A stretch of DNA of 64,000 nucleotides from Ornithinimicrobium ciconiae (GTDB lineage Bacteria; Actinomycetota; Actinomycetes; Actinomycetales; Dermatophilaceae). The translations under genes were made by a program, and so were the position numbers. This document shows, piece by piece, positions 17,314 to 25,263 of this stretch. The DNA lies in contig NZ_CP041616.1 in assembly GCF_007197575.1 (NCBI RefSeq), positions 496,001 through 560,000 on the forward strand. The letters are read 5' to 3'. The notes under the pieces are model-generated. The model saw only the letters and a list, made by a program, of their open reading frames with translations. It did no database searches and was not told where the DNA came from. Numbering within the stretch: position 1 is the stretch's first letter; every line of letters begins with the position of its first letter.

Positions 17314-19029
17314 GTGACTGAGACAGCCCCCGGCGCAGCCCTGCTCGAATCCCACGGTGAGGTGCTCGACACGGCCAGCAACGCCTTGGCCACCCGCGAG
17401 TACTACAGCCGCTACCCCGAGTCGCCCTCACCACGGGTGTATGGCGAGAACGCGGCCCAGGACGGACGCTCGGCGTTCGAGCAGAGCCGCAACTCGGCAT
17501 ACTCCCCGCTGTCGGACCAGCCGAGCACCGGCACCGAGGTGGGCAGCGAGGTCTCGCCCTATGGGCCCGCGCTCGGGGTGCGCTATCCCGAGCTGGACAT
17601 CGAGGCCGGGGTCGAGGCTGCTCGGGCCGCCATGCCGGCCTGGCGCGACGCCGGTGCCCGGATCCGGGCCGCCGTCTGCGTCGAGATCATCGAGCAGATC
17701 AACGCGCGCAGCCACGAGATCGCCAACGCCGTGATGCACACCTCCGGCCAGCCCTTCGTGATGTCCTTCCAGGCCGGCGGTCCGCACGCGCAGGACCGGG
17801 CACTGGAGGCGGTCACCGCAGCGCTCGTCGAGCAGGAGCGGGTCCCCGCCTCGGTCACCTGGGAGAAGCCGACCAAGGGTGACCCGATCCGGATGCAGAA
17901 GGACTACCGGGTGGTCCCGCGGGGACTGGCCCTGGTGATCGGTTGCAACACCTTCCCCACCTGGAACGCCTACCCGGGCCTGTTCGCCTCGCTCGCCACC
18001 GGAAACCCGGTCATCGTCAAGCCGCACCCGCAGGCGGTGTTGCCGCTGGCGATCACCGTCTCCATCGCTCGCGACGTGCTGGCCAAGGCCGGTTTTGACA
18101 AGGCCCTCGTGCAGTTGGCGGCAGAGGGCGAGCCGGTGGAGGGACGGGACGGCCTGGCCAAGATCCTCGCCCTGCACCCTGCGGTGCGGATCATCGACTA
18201 CACCGGTGGCCCCGGTTTCGGCGGCTGGCTGGAGCGTGAGGCTGCCGCGGAGGGCAAGCTGGTCTACACCGAGAAGGCCGGCCTCAACACCGTCGTGGTC
18301 GACTCTACCGACAACCTCAAGGGTGTGCTGGGCAACCTGGCGTTCTCCTTCTCGCTCTACTCCGGTCAGATGTGCACCGCCCCGCAGAACGTCTACGTCC
18401 CCGCGGACGGCATCAGCACCGACGAGGGCGAGCTGACCTATGAGCAGTTCGGCGAGAAGCTCGCCGGAGCGATCAGCGCCTTCAACGCCGACGACGCCCG
18501 CGCCGTGGAGATCCTCGGTGCCACGGTCAACCCCGACGTGCGCGAGCGGGCCACCGACGTGCCCGGCCTGGCCCAGCGCCTCGGTGGCGAGGTGATCCTG
18601 GATGCCCGTCCGATCACCCACCCCAGCTATCCCGACGCCGTGGTCGTCGTCCCCGCCCTGATCGGGGTCGACGCCGCCAACCTGCCGGCATACTCCCAGG
18701 AGTGCTTCGGGCCGGTCGCCTTCCTGATCCGCACGGAGAGCACCGACGCCTCGCTGGATCTGCTGCGCAGCACGGTGCAGGAGCATGGGGCGATGACCGC
18801 CTCGGTCTACTCCACCGACGAGGAGGTGCTCGAGGACGCCCGGGAGGCCGCGGCGGATGCCGGAGTCGCCCTGTCGGAGAACCTCACCGGGCAGATCTTC
18901 GTCAACCAGACAGCCGCCTTCAGTGACTTCCACGGCACCGGCGCCAACCCGGCCGCCAACGCGGCCTACAGCGACGCCGCCTTTGTCGCCAACCGGTTCC
19001 GCATCATCACGAGCCGGCGCCATGTCTGA
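17314..19029 (+). CDS. paaN: Phenylacetic acid degradation protein PaaN (aldehyde dehydrogenase)
   Basis: PaaN is an aldehyde dehydrogenase-superfamily enzyme linked to aerobic phenylacetate catabolism, where it is thought to oxidise the ring-opened semialdehyde. The 571-residue length is normal for PaaN and longer than ordinary ALDHs. Features include GLALVIGCNTFPTWNAYPGLF, VIVKPHPQAVLPLAI and the catalytic-cysteine block SGQMCTAPQNV (Cys354), followed by YSQECFGPVAFLI. The C-terminal FVNQTAAFSDFHGTG is also characteristic. A leaderless promoter sets the GTG start. The stop overlaps the next gene's start by 8 nt. The rest of the paa pathway is not adjacent. Confidence 0.93.
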   Translation: MTETAPGAALLESHGEVLDTASNALATREYYSRYPESPSPRVYGENAAQDGRSAFEQSRNSAYSPLSDQPSTGTEVGSEVSPYGPALGVRYPELDIEAGVEAARAAMPAWRDAGARIRAAVCVEIIEQINARSHEIANAVMHTSGQPFVMSFQAGGPHAQDRALEAVTAALVEQERVPASVTWEKPTKGDPIRMQKDYRVVPRGLALVIGCNTFPTWNAYPGLFASLATGNPVIVKPHPQAVLPLAITVSIARDVLAKAGFDKALVQLAAEGEPVEGRDGLAKILALHPAVRIIDYTGGPGFGGWLEREAAAEGKLVYTEKAGLNTVVVDSTDNLKGVLGNLAFSFSLYSGQMCTAPQNVYVPADGISTDEGELTYEQFGEKLAGAISAFNADDARAVEILGATVNPDVRERATDVPGLAQRLGGEVILDARPITHPSYPDAVVVVPALIGVDAANLPAYSQECFGPVAFLIRTESTDASLDLLRSTVQEHGAMTASVYSTDEEVLEDAREAAADAGVALSENLTGQIFVNQTAAFSDFHGTGANPAANAAYSDAAFVANRFRIITSRRHV

Positions 19030-19480
19030 GCCGCCGGCGACGGACCGCGCGACCCGCGCCGCCGAGGAGCTCGCGCAGCGCAAGCGAGCACGGTCCTCCA
19101 CAGACTGGCGCTCACGCAACCGTGACTCGGCCCTCACCTACTGGGCGCGGGACACGGGCGTGACCCGCAAGATCTTCCGCACCGTGGCGGTCGCGGAGGC
19201 GATCTCCTGGGCGGCCCTGCTGGTCGGCATGTACTTCAAGTGGGTCGCCAAGACGAGCGATCTCGGCGTCCAGATCTTCGGGCCGATCCACGGCACCGTG
19301 TTCATCATCTACTGCGTCGTCACCCTGGCGACAGCGAGTGTTTTCCAGTGGCGCCCGCAGGTCACCCTGCTCGCGCTGGTCTCCGCGGTGCCCCCGTTCG
19401 CGACGTGGTTCTTCGAGCGGTGGGCCCTGCGCGAGGGGCACCTGGCGGACCGGGAGCCTGCGCCGCTGCGCCAGCAGTAG
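19022..19480 (+). CDS. DUF3817-family membrane protein
   Basis: The 152-residue protein has a charged N-terminus of about 55 residues followed by three hydrophobic helices. The core RKIFRTVAVAEAISWAALLV...YFKW and the later IHGTVFIIY are typical of the DUF3817 membrane family found in actinobacteria. The function of this family is not established. The ATG overlaps the end of paaN by 8 nt, so it is translated from the same message. The extended N-terminal tail, rich in Arg, Lys and Glu, is longer than the minimal domain. Confidence 0.85.
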   Translation: MSEPPATDRATRAAEELAQRKRARSSTDWRSRNRDSALTYWARDTGVTRKIFRTVAVAEAISWAALLVGMYFKWVAKTSDLGVQIFGPIHGTVFIIYCVVTLATASVFQWRPQVTLLALVSAVPPFATWFFERWALREGHLADREPAPLRQQ

Positions 19481-19496
19481 CCCACGCCCGACCTCC

Positions 19497-19550
19497 CGCA
19501 CCGCACCAGTGGTCCACACCGCACCAGCGGTCCCGCACCGCACCAGCGGC
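19497..19550. repeat. 18-19-bp tandem repeat, three copies
   Basis: Three units with the core CACCGCACCAGYGGTC are spaced 18 and 19 bp apart. They end about 12 bp before the -10 hexamer of the Nudix gene, so they cover its -35 region. Confidence 0.8.
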
Positions 19551-19561
19551 TGACCGGCCGT

Positions 19562-19567
19562 TAGGGT
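19562..19567 (+). promoter_or_regulatory. -10 hexamer of a leaderless promoter (Nudix gene)
   Basis: TAGGGT ends 6 nt before the GTG at 19574. A short tandem repeat occupies the upstream promoter region. Confidence 0.62.
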
Positions 19568-19573
19568 GGCACG

Positions 19574-20365
19574 GTGACCTCTTCACCGCCCGCTGGCCCC
19601 TCGTTGGCCGAGGTCGCGCCGGGCGTGCTGGAGCTCACCTGGCCCCCTGGTGACGTCCTCGTCGAGACAGACCTGATCCCGCTGCTGGACCGCGCCTTCG
19701 CGGAGGGCGCCCGGCGTGTGGAGGCGGAGGTCCCGGTCGGGCAGCGGGACACCAGGGTCGCCCTGCAGCGTGCGGGACTGCGGCCCGAGGGCACCTCGCG
19801 GGCACGACAGCTGTCGCCCGCCGGTGAGGTTGTCGACGTCACCCGCCTGGCCCGCCTGGCCGACGACCCGCAGCCCGGCACCCGGGCGTCCTTCCTGTCC
19901 ATGCTCAATGCCACCCTGCCCCGCACCCGGGTGATCAGCCAGGGGCTGGTGCGGGATGGTCGTGGGCGCGTGCTGCTCTGCGAGCTGACCTACAAGTCCG
20001 ACTGGGACTTGCCTGGTGGCGTCGTCGACCCTCACGAGTCGCCGCGCAGGGCGCTGCAGCGGGAGGTGGGGGAGGAGCTGGGACTGGACCTGCGGCCCGG
20101 ACGCCTGCTGGCCGTGAACTGGATGCCGCCCTACCGGCAGTGGGACGATGCAGTGCACTTCGTCTTTGACCTCGGAGAGTCTCCCGATGTGGTGGAGCGG
20201 GCGCGGCTGGACCACTCGGAGCTGGCCGCCGTGCACTGGGTCGAACCGGGCGAGCTGGCGACTCACCTGGCCCCCTACGCGGTGCGGCACCTCAGCACGA
20301 TCCTGGGGGCCGGTGATCGGTCTGCACCGCTCGTGCTGGAAGACGGTCTACTGATCGAGGGGTGA
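19574..20365 (+). CDS. Nudix hydrolase with GNAT-like N-terminal segment
   Basis: This cytoplasmic enzyme is predicted to hydrolyse nucleoside-diphosphate-linked substrates. The Nudix box is complete at residues 149-171: GVVDPHE, then seven residues, then REVGEELGL, with the catalytic Glu residues intact. The first ~80 residues (LLDRAFAEGARRVEAEVPV...ALQRAGLRPEG) look like the C-terminal half of a GNAT acetyltransferase without the acetyl-CoA loop, so they may be a remnant or an accessory domain. Length is 263 residues. The start is fixed by a leaderless promoter. Substrate specificity cannot be predicted. Confidence 0.87.
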   Translation: MTSSPPAGPSLAEVAPGVLELTWPPGDVLVETDLIPLLDRAFAEGARRVEAEVPVGQRDTRVALQRAGLRPEGTSRARQLSPAGEVVDVTRLARLADDPQPGTRASFLSMLNATLPRTRVISQGLVRDGRGRVLLCELTYKSDWDLPGGVVDPHESPRRALQREVGEELGLDLRPGRLLAVNWMPPYRQWDDAVHFVFDLGESPDVVERARLDHSELAAVHWVEPGELATHLAPYAVRHLSTILGAGDRSAPLVLEDGLLIEG

Positions 20366-20372
20366 ACTCCTC

Positions 20373-20378
20373 TACCAT
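20373..20378 (+). promoter_or_regulatory. -10 hexamer of a leaderless promoter (VWA gene)
   Basis: TACCAT ends 8 nt before the GTG at 20387, 8 bp after the stop of the Nudix gene. Leaderless or near-leaderless transcription is likely. Confidence 0.5.
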
Positions 20379-20386
20379 GCAGTCTT

Positions 20387-22078
20387 GTGCCACGCCACCG
20401 CAGTGAAGAGCAGACGTCCCTGAAGCGCCCTCTGGCGATTCTCTTGGCGCTGGCAGTTGCCGCGCTCGCGATCTACGGCATCGTGCAGGCGGTTGGCGGT
20501 GACGGGACTGAGGACACTGCCGGCACCTCGACAGAGGACGGCGATGGCCCTATCGCTGACGGCAACGATGGGGGTGACGCCACGGGGGACGACGCATCCA
20601 GCACCTCAGACGGTGCGGTGAGCACCGAGGGGCCCCCGCCCGTGACGTGTGAGGCCACTCACGAGGTCACCGTGCTGGCCGCGCCAGACATCGCCCCGGT
20701 ACTCACCGAGATCGCCCAGGGCGTGGACCCCTGCATCAGCTACACCGTGACCGCGCAGCCCCCGCTGGAGGTCGCCACGGCCTTTTCCACGGGAGCGGCG
20801 CCCGAGGCACAGGTATGGATCCCCAACTCGCCGGCCTTCGTCGCCGTCCTGGCCGAGGCCGGGGTCGGCGTCGAGAACGGACCCGTCGTGGCGACCTCCC
20901 CCGTGGTGCTGGCTGCGGCACAGCCCGTCTTCGACGAGGCCACGACCGGTCTCGCCGAGGAGCCCACCTGGGCCGATCTGGTCACCGCCGAGCTCCCGCT
21001 CGTCGTGGGCAACCCACAGACCGACCCGCCCACCTCCGCGATCCTGTTGGCGGCCCAGGGTGGCCTGGGTGACTCTGACGCCGCGCGGGTGCTCACCCAG
21101 AACCTGATGGTTAACCTCGCGCAGAACTCCGCCGCGGACCCGTTGGCGGCGGTGGGTCAGGGCCTGCCGATCTTCGTCCCTGCCACGGCAGGACAGGTCG
21201 CTGCCTCCGAGGGGACCGACACGCAACTGGCCGGTCTTAGCCCGCGCGGTGGTGCAGGCTCCCTCTCCTACCCGTATGTCGTGCTGCCCGGTGGCGCGGA
21301 CGCCCCGGGGGTCACCGAACTGCAGGAGGCGCTCTTGGCGCCGGAGACGGTCGCAGCGTTTGAGGCGGGCGGCTTCTCTGCCGGAGACGCGGATGCCACA
21401 CCGGTGGACCAGGAGGCACTCGCGGCGCTCAACGAGACGTGGGGGGCGCTGAACCCGCCCTCTCGTCTCCTTGCCGTGATCGACGTCTCCGGCTCGATGG
21501 ACGAGCAGGTGGGTGAGTCCAGCCGCATCGCGATCACCAGCCAGGCAGCCCAACGTGGGCTGGCTCTCTTCCCGGATGACAGTGCGGTGGGCCTGTGGGC
21601 CTTCTCGACCAGCCGGGGCGAGGGTGGCGAGGACTGGGTGGAGATGCTGCCGGTGCGGGTGCTGTCCCAGGACGTCGACGGCACCACGCAGCGTGAGTTG
21701 CTGGAGGAGGCCTCTGGCACTCTCGATGAGGACTTCACCACCGGCGACACCGGCCTGCACGACACGATCCTGGCTGCCTATCTGCACATGCAGCAGGAGT
21801 GGGAAGAGGGTTTCGTGAGCTCCATCGTGCTGCTCACCGACGGCGTGAACGACGACTCCACCGGTGGCCTGTCCGAGGAGGAACTGATCGCCGCCCTTGA
21901 TGAGGCTGCCGACCCGGCACGCGAGGTCCGGCTCATCCTCATCGGCATGGGCCCCGACGTCGACTCTGCGGCGTTGGACCGGGTCGCCACCGCTGCTGGT
22001 GGGCAGTCCTACATCGCGGAGGACCCGCGTGACATCGGCCAGGTCTTCATCCAGGCGATCGCGGCCCGCCACGGCTAA
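20387..22078 (+). CDS. Membrane-anchored solute-binding/VWA fusion protein
   Basis: The 563-residue extracytoplasmic protein starts with a basic cytoplasmic stretch and one TM helix (about residues 14-36). An acidic Gly/Asp/Ser linker follows (to about 80), then a molybdate/sulfate-type periplasmic binding domain (about 85-355). The last part is a von Willebrand A domain (about 360-563) whose metal site begins LLAVIDVSGSMDEQ and is followed by TGDTGLHDTILAAY and VLLTDGVNDD. The MIDAS residues Asp-x-Ser-x-Ser are intact. The architecture suggests metal-dependent protein or ligand binding at the cell surface; no transporter genes adjoin it. A hairpin 1 nt after the stop terminates the gene. Confidence 0.88.
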   Translation: MPRHRSEEQTSLKRPLAILLALAVAALAIYGIVQAVGGDGTEDTAGTSTEDGDGPIADGNDGGDATGDDASSTSDGAVSTEGPPPVTCEATHEVTVLAAPDIAPVLTEIAQGVDPCISYTVTAQPPLEVATAFSTGAAPEAQVWIPNSPAFVAVLAEAGVGVENGPVVATSPVVLAAAQPVFDEATTGLAEEPTWADLVTAELPLVVGNPQTDPPTSAILLAAQGGLGDSDAARVLTQNLMVNLAQNSAADPLAAVGQGLPIFVPATAGQVAASEGTDTQLAGLSPRGGAGSLSYPYVVLPGGADAPGVTELQEALLAPETVAAFEAGGFSAGDADATPVDQEALAALNETWGALNPPSRLLAVIDVSGSMDEQVGESSRIAITSQAAQRGLALFPDDSAVGLWAFSTSRGEGGEDWVEMLPVRVLSQDVDGTTQRELLEEASGTLDEDFTTGDTGLHDTILAAYLHMQQEWEEGFVSSIVLLTDGVNDDSTGGLSEEELIAALDEAADPAREVRLILIGMGPDVDSAALDRVATAAGGQSYIAEDPRDIGQVFIQAIAARHG

Positions 22079-22103
22079 GGCCCTGCCCCCAGAGGACAGG
22101 GCC
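22079..22103 (+). terminator. Hairpin terminator after the VWA gene
   Basis: GGCCCTG (22079-22085) pairs with CAGGGCC (22097-22103) around an 11-nt loop, directly after the stop codon. There is no T tract. Confidence 0.6.
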
Positions 22104-22134
22104 AGGGCCTGAGCCTCGGCGCGGCTCCGGAGCG

Positions 22135-22401
22135 TCAGACGCGAGGGTCGTCGCGGCGCTCGATCACGTCGGGTCCGCCACGGCGCTCGATCACGTCGGG
22201 TCCGCCACGGCGCTCCTCGACCACGGTGTGGCGGGTGCGCTGTGCGTTCTGGATGACGCCCATGATGAGGGCGAGCGCGCCACCACCCATGAGGATCCAA
22301 CCGACCGTGTCCAGGCTGGTGTCGAGATAGCTCTCATCGAGGCCGGTGAACGTCAGGATGGCTCCGACGACCAACAGCATGATGCCAAGTCCGATACCCA
22401 T
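22135..22401 (-). CDS. DUF6458-family small membrane protein
   Basis: The 88-residue protein has two TM helices separated by a short loop (GIGLGIMLLVVGAILTF, then TVGWILMGGGALALIMGVI), which is the DUF6458 pattern. A charged cytoplasmic tail follows. The tail contains two copies of ERRGGPDVI and a third ERR, encoded by a 27-bp tandem repeat. I chose the ATG at 22401 because AAGGAG lies 5 nt upstream; the GTG two codons earlier overlaps that ribosome site. Function is unknown. The tail motif recurs in the neighbouring 114-residue protein. Confidence 0.85.
   Translation of the reverse strand: MGIGLGIMLLVVGAILTFTGLDESYLDTSLDTVGWILMGGGALALIMGVIQNAQRTRHTVVEERRGGPDVIERRGGPDVIERRDDPRV
22155..22215. 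repeat. 27-bp tandem repeat inside the DUF6458 gene
   Basis: Two full in-frame 27-bp units (22155-22181 and 22182-22208) and a partial third encode the repeated ERRGGPDVI tail. Confidence 0.85.
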
Positions 22402-22533
22402 GCACACTCCTTCATCAGTCCTGCGGGGGATGAACCTTCCGCCCCATTATGACCGGGGTGACGACAAGATGCTCGTCCCGACGGGACCAGGAGCGAGCAG
22501 CCCAGGCAGGAGAGGCAGCAGTCCTCAGGCGGC

Positions 22534-22878
22534 TCAGGTGCGGGGGTTCTCACCGCTCGTGCGGTCGATCGCGTCGCGATAACGGCGCTCCGTCACGTCC
22601 GGCCCGCGCCGCTCCACGACCGGGCCAGGGTGGTCGCGATAGTCGAGGCCGCCCCGCACGACGGGAGGAGCAGCGTGCGTCTCGTTCACGGGCCACTCTT
22701 CCTCGCCCGGGACTGCGGTGGAGACCCCGCGCGCGGTAGACGACCGCGGGGCCGACGACACGGACCTAGCCCGGCGCCTCCTCCGGAGCCAGTCGGTGAG
22801 CAGCCAGAAGGCACCGACGGCACCCACCAGCACCAGCGCCACGGCCCCCGCGAGGAGCAGCTCAAGCCACAGGCTCAC
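22534..22878 (-). CDS. Single-pass membrane protein with ERRGPDV-type tail
   Basis: No named family is recognised. The 114-residue protein has one N-terminal TM helix (about residues 5-28) followed by a run of arginines and a long hydrophilic tail. The tail includes VVERRGPDVTERRYRDAID, which is nearly the same motif as the tandem tail of the DUF6458 protein encoded 132 bp downstream on the same strand. The positive-inside rule places the tail in the cytoplasm. The start is a GTG without a clear ribosome site, so the start is moderately uncertain. Confidence 0.65.
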   Translation of the reverse strand: MSLWLELLLAGAVALVLVGAVGAFWLLTDWLRRRRRARSVSSAPRSSTARGVSTAVPGEEEWPVNETHAAPPVVRGGLDYRDHPGPVVERRGPDVTERRYRDAIDRTSGENPRT

Positions 22879-22936
22879 GAGACCAAGCCACCCCCGGGCG
22901 GCACCTCACGTGCACCCTCGGGCCCCCCGGCGAACC

Positions 22937-23659
22937 TCACTCGACAGGCATCTGCCGGGTGAGGAAGGACACGGTGGACTCCCAGGCGGACGCTGCGGCC
23001 TCAGGGTGATGGAACAACGGGTTCGGGTTGTCAAAGGCGTGACCGGCACCCTCATAGAGCTCGAACTCGACGTGGTTGTCTCCTCGCGTGGCCCACGCGC
23101 GGATCGCCTCGACGGTCTCCAGCGGGATGTAGGCGTCAGCCGTGCCGAAGTGGTGCAGGCTCGGGACGTCGACCTCGATCCCAGCGTCCACGAGCTGGGG
23201 CAGGGCTGATCCGTAGTAGCTCACGAGTGCGGCCGGAGTCGCTGGTGCGGCTGCGGTGGCGGCATAGGCCAGACCCCCACCGAGGCAGAACCCGAGCGCT
23301 CCCACCCGGTCCACGTGCGGCAGGCTCGCGGTGTGCTGCAGGGCTGACGCCCCGTCACGCACGGCAGTGTCCCAGTCCAGCTGGGAGATCAGCGCCATGC
23401 CCTGCTCCAACACGTCCTCGGCGTCCTCATCGACCCGCTGCACGGGCAGGCGCCAGTAGAGCTCGGGTGCCAGCACGACATAGCCCAGGTCGGCCAGGTC
23501 AGCACATCTGTCGCGGATGTAGTCGCTGACCCCGAAGATCTCCTGGAAGACCACGAGGGCACTGCCACCGGAGTCGTCCGGGACGTCCGGGACCCACAGC
23601 AGGCTCGGCATGGCCCCGTCGGCCGTCGGGACCGAGACCGCGGTTGCTTCGGGTGCCAT
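22937..23659 (-). CDS. Dienelactone hydrolase-family protein
   Basis: The 240-residue cytoplasmic alpha/beta-hydrolase opens lactones or hydrolyses related esters. The family's Cys-Asp-His triad can be placed at Cys125 (ALGFCLGGGLAY), Asp175 (FGTADAYIP) and His207 (GAGHAF). The family's activating Glu is Glu40 in VVFQEIFGV. Length fits the family well. It starts 3 bp after the stop of the holin-superfamily gene, so the two are cotranscribed. Chlorocatechol genes are absent, so a general esterase or detoxifying role is as likely as true dienelactone hydrolysis. Confidence 0.9.
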   Translation of the reverse strand: MAPEATAVSVPTADGAMPSLLWVPDVPDDSGGSALVVFQEIFGVSDYIRDRCADLADLGYVVLAPELYWRLPVQRVDEDAEDVLEQGMALISQLDWDTAVRDGASALQHTASLPHVDRVGALGFCLGGGLAYAATAAAPATPAALVSYYGSALPQLVDAGIEVDVPSLHHFGTADAYIPLETVEAIRAWATRGDNHVEFELYEGAGHAFDNPNPLFHHPEAAASAWESTVSFLTRQMPVE

Positions 23660-23662
23660 GGC

Positions 23663-24046
23663 TCAGTCCCTGCCGTCGGGCAGGATGGCGTTGAGGATCA
23701 TCGAGACGATCGTGATGATCAGCGCGCCCCAGATGGCGTCCCACCAGAACTCAGTCACCTCGAACCCGAGGTTGACCCACCCGGCAACGGTCCCGGTCAG
23801 CCACAGCATGAAGGCGTTGAGGATGAAGGTGAACAGTCCCAGGGTCAGCAGCATGATCGGCAGGGACAGCACAAACAGGATGGGCTTGATGATGCTGTTG
23901 AGGACGCCGAAGATCAGGCCGACGGCGAGGACCGTGAGGACCTTGGCCGTGGTGTTTGAGGTGTCCTCGAAGACGATCCCATCAAACAGCAGCGAGGCGA
24001 TCCACAGTGCGACGCCGTTGACGGCGACCTTGATCAGGAAGTTCAT
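23663..24046 (-). CDS. Phage holin superfamily IV-like four-TM membrane protein
   Basis: The 127-residue protein has four TM helices: VAVNGVALWIASLLF, TVLAVGLIFGVLNSIIKPIL, IMLLTLGLFTFILNAFMLWL and a C-terminal WGALIITIVSMILNAIL. This is the pattern of the mycobacterial-type holin-superfamily proteins common on bacterial chromosomes. It is unlikely to be a phage lysis gene because no other phage genes are present. It leads an apparent two-gene operon with the dienelactone hydrolase and is divergent from the aminotransferase gene. Confidence 0.88.
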   Translation of the reverse strand: MNFLIKVAVNGVALWIASLLFDGIVFEDTSNTTAKVLTVLAVGLIFGVLNSIIKPILFVLSLPIMLLTLGLFTFILNAFMLWLTGTVAGWVNLGFEVTEFWWDAIWGALIITIVSMILNAILPDGRD

Positions 24047-24136
24047 GACCCTATCGTTGCACCTGCCACCGTCATCCTGGTCGAACGTCCTCCACTATGC
24101 CCAGGGTGGCAATCGTCGGCCCAGTGGGTGAGCGTC

Positions 24137-24142
24137 TACCCT
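24137..24142 (+). promoter_or_regulatory. -10 hexamer of a leaderless promoter (aminotransferase)
   Basis: TACCCT ends 7 nt before the ATG at 24150, and no ribosome-binding site is present. Confidence 0.55.
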
Positions 24143-24149
24143 CGGTCGC

Positions 24150-25226
24150 ATGAACGATGCTGTCCGCCTCCGCAAGACGCTCGAGGGCGTCCCCGCCTAC
24201 AAGCCGGGCAAGCCGGCCGCCCCGGTGGAGGGCGTGACGGCATACAAGATCTCCTCGAACGAGAACCCGAACCCTCCCCTGCCCTCCGTCCTGGCGGTCG
24301 TCGCCGAGGCCGCGGAGAGCATGAACCGCTATCCGGATATGGCCGTCACCCGGCTCACCAGCGCCCTCGCCGAGCGCTTTGAGGTGCCGACGACGCACAT
24401 CGCCACCGGCACCGGCAGCGTCGGCGTCCTGGCCCAGCTGATCAACATCACCTGTGAGCCCGGTGACGAGGTCATCTATGCGTGGCGCTCGTTTGAGGCC
24501 TATCCCATCGTCGTGGCCCTCGCCGGCGCGACCTCCGTCCAGGTGCCGCTCGACGCGGACGCCGCGCACGACCTGCCTGCGATGGCCGCCGCGGTCACCG
24601 ACCGGACCCGCCTCATCCTGGTCTGCACCCCCAACAACCCCACGGGCCCCCACGTCACCGATGCGGCGCTGCGGCAGTTCCTCGAGTCCGTGCCCCACGA
24701 CGTGCTGGTCGTCGTCGACGAGGCCTACCTGGAGTTCAACACCGCCGCCGACGCCCCGGACGCGCTGGCGATCTACCGCGAGTTCCCCAACGTCGCGGTC
24801 CTGCGCACCTTCTCCAAGGCCTACGGGCTGGCTGGTCTGCGGGTCGGCTATGCCATCGCCCGGGAGGAGGTGGCCACAGCCCTGCGCAAGGCGGCCACGC
24901 CCTTTGGGGTGAGCGACCTGGCGGAGCGGGCCGCGGTGGCCAGCCTGGAGGCGTATGACGAGCTGGAAGTCCGCGTGAAAGCTCTCGTCGACGAGCGGGA
25001 GCGGGTGCTCACGGTGCTGCGCGAGCAGGGGTGGCCGGTCCCCGACACCGAGGCAAACTTCGTGTGGCTGCCGTTGGGGGAGGACACTCTCGACTTCGCC
25101 GCGGCCTGCCAGGAGCGGGGTCTGACCGTCCGCCCGTTCCCCGGTGAGGGCGTTCGTGTGTCGATCGGCGAGACGGAGGCCAACACGCGCCTCATCGAGG
25201 TCGCGGGGGAGTTCCGCAACCGCTGA
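24150..25226 (+). CDS. hisC: Histidinol-phosphate/aromatic aminotransferase (class II fold type I)
   Basis: This cytoplasmic PLP enzyme transaminates histidinol phosphate or aromatic 2-oxo acids. The 358-residue sequence shows [22 protein letters not shown], the cofactor segment [32 protein letters not shown] and the PLP-lysine motif [16 protein letters not shown]. The length matches HisC and actinobacterial Pat. No other his genes are near, and stand-alone copies in actinobacteria are often the aromatic aminotransferase Pat, so the physiological substrate is uncertain. The leaderless promoter fixes the ATG. Confidence 0.9.
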   Translation: MNDAVRLRKTLEGVPAYKPGKPAAPVEGVTAYKISSNENPNPPLPSVLAVVAEAAESMNRYPDMAVTRLTSALAERFEVPTTHIATGTGSVGVLAQLINITCEPGDEVIYAWRSFEAYPIVVALAGATSVQVPLDADAAHDLPAMAAAVTDRTRLILVCTPNNPTGPHVTDAALRQFLESVPHDVLVVVDEAYLEFNTAADAPDALAIYREFPNVAVLRTFSKAYGLAGLRVGYAIAREEVATALRKAATPFGVSDLAERAAVASLEAYDELEVRVKALVDERERVLTVLREQGWPVPDTEANFVWLPLGEDTLDFAAACQERGLTVRPFPGEGVRVSIGETEANTRLIEVAGEFRNR

Positions 25227-25263
25227 GGTCCCGGACGATGAACGCGTCGCCCGACGAGCACGC

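Noticed and set aside
23663-24046. Prophage remnant suggested by the holin-superfamily protein
   Set aside because: No integrase, capsid, portal or lysis genes are nearby, and this four-TM family is common on bacterial chromosomes.
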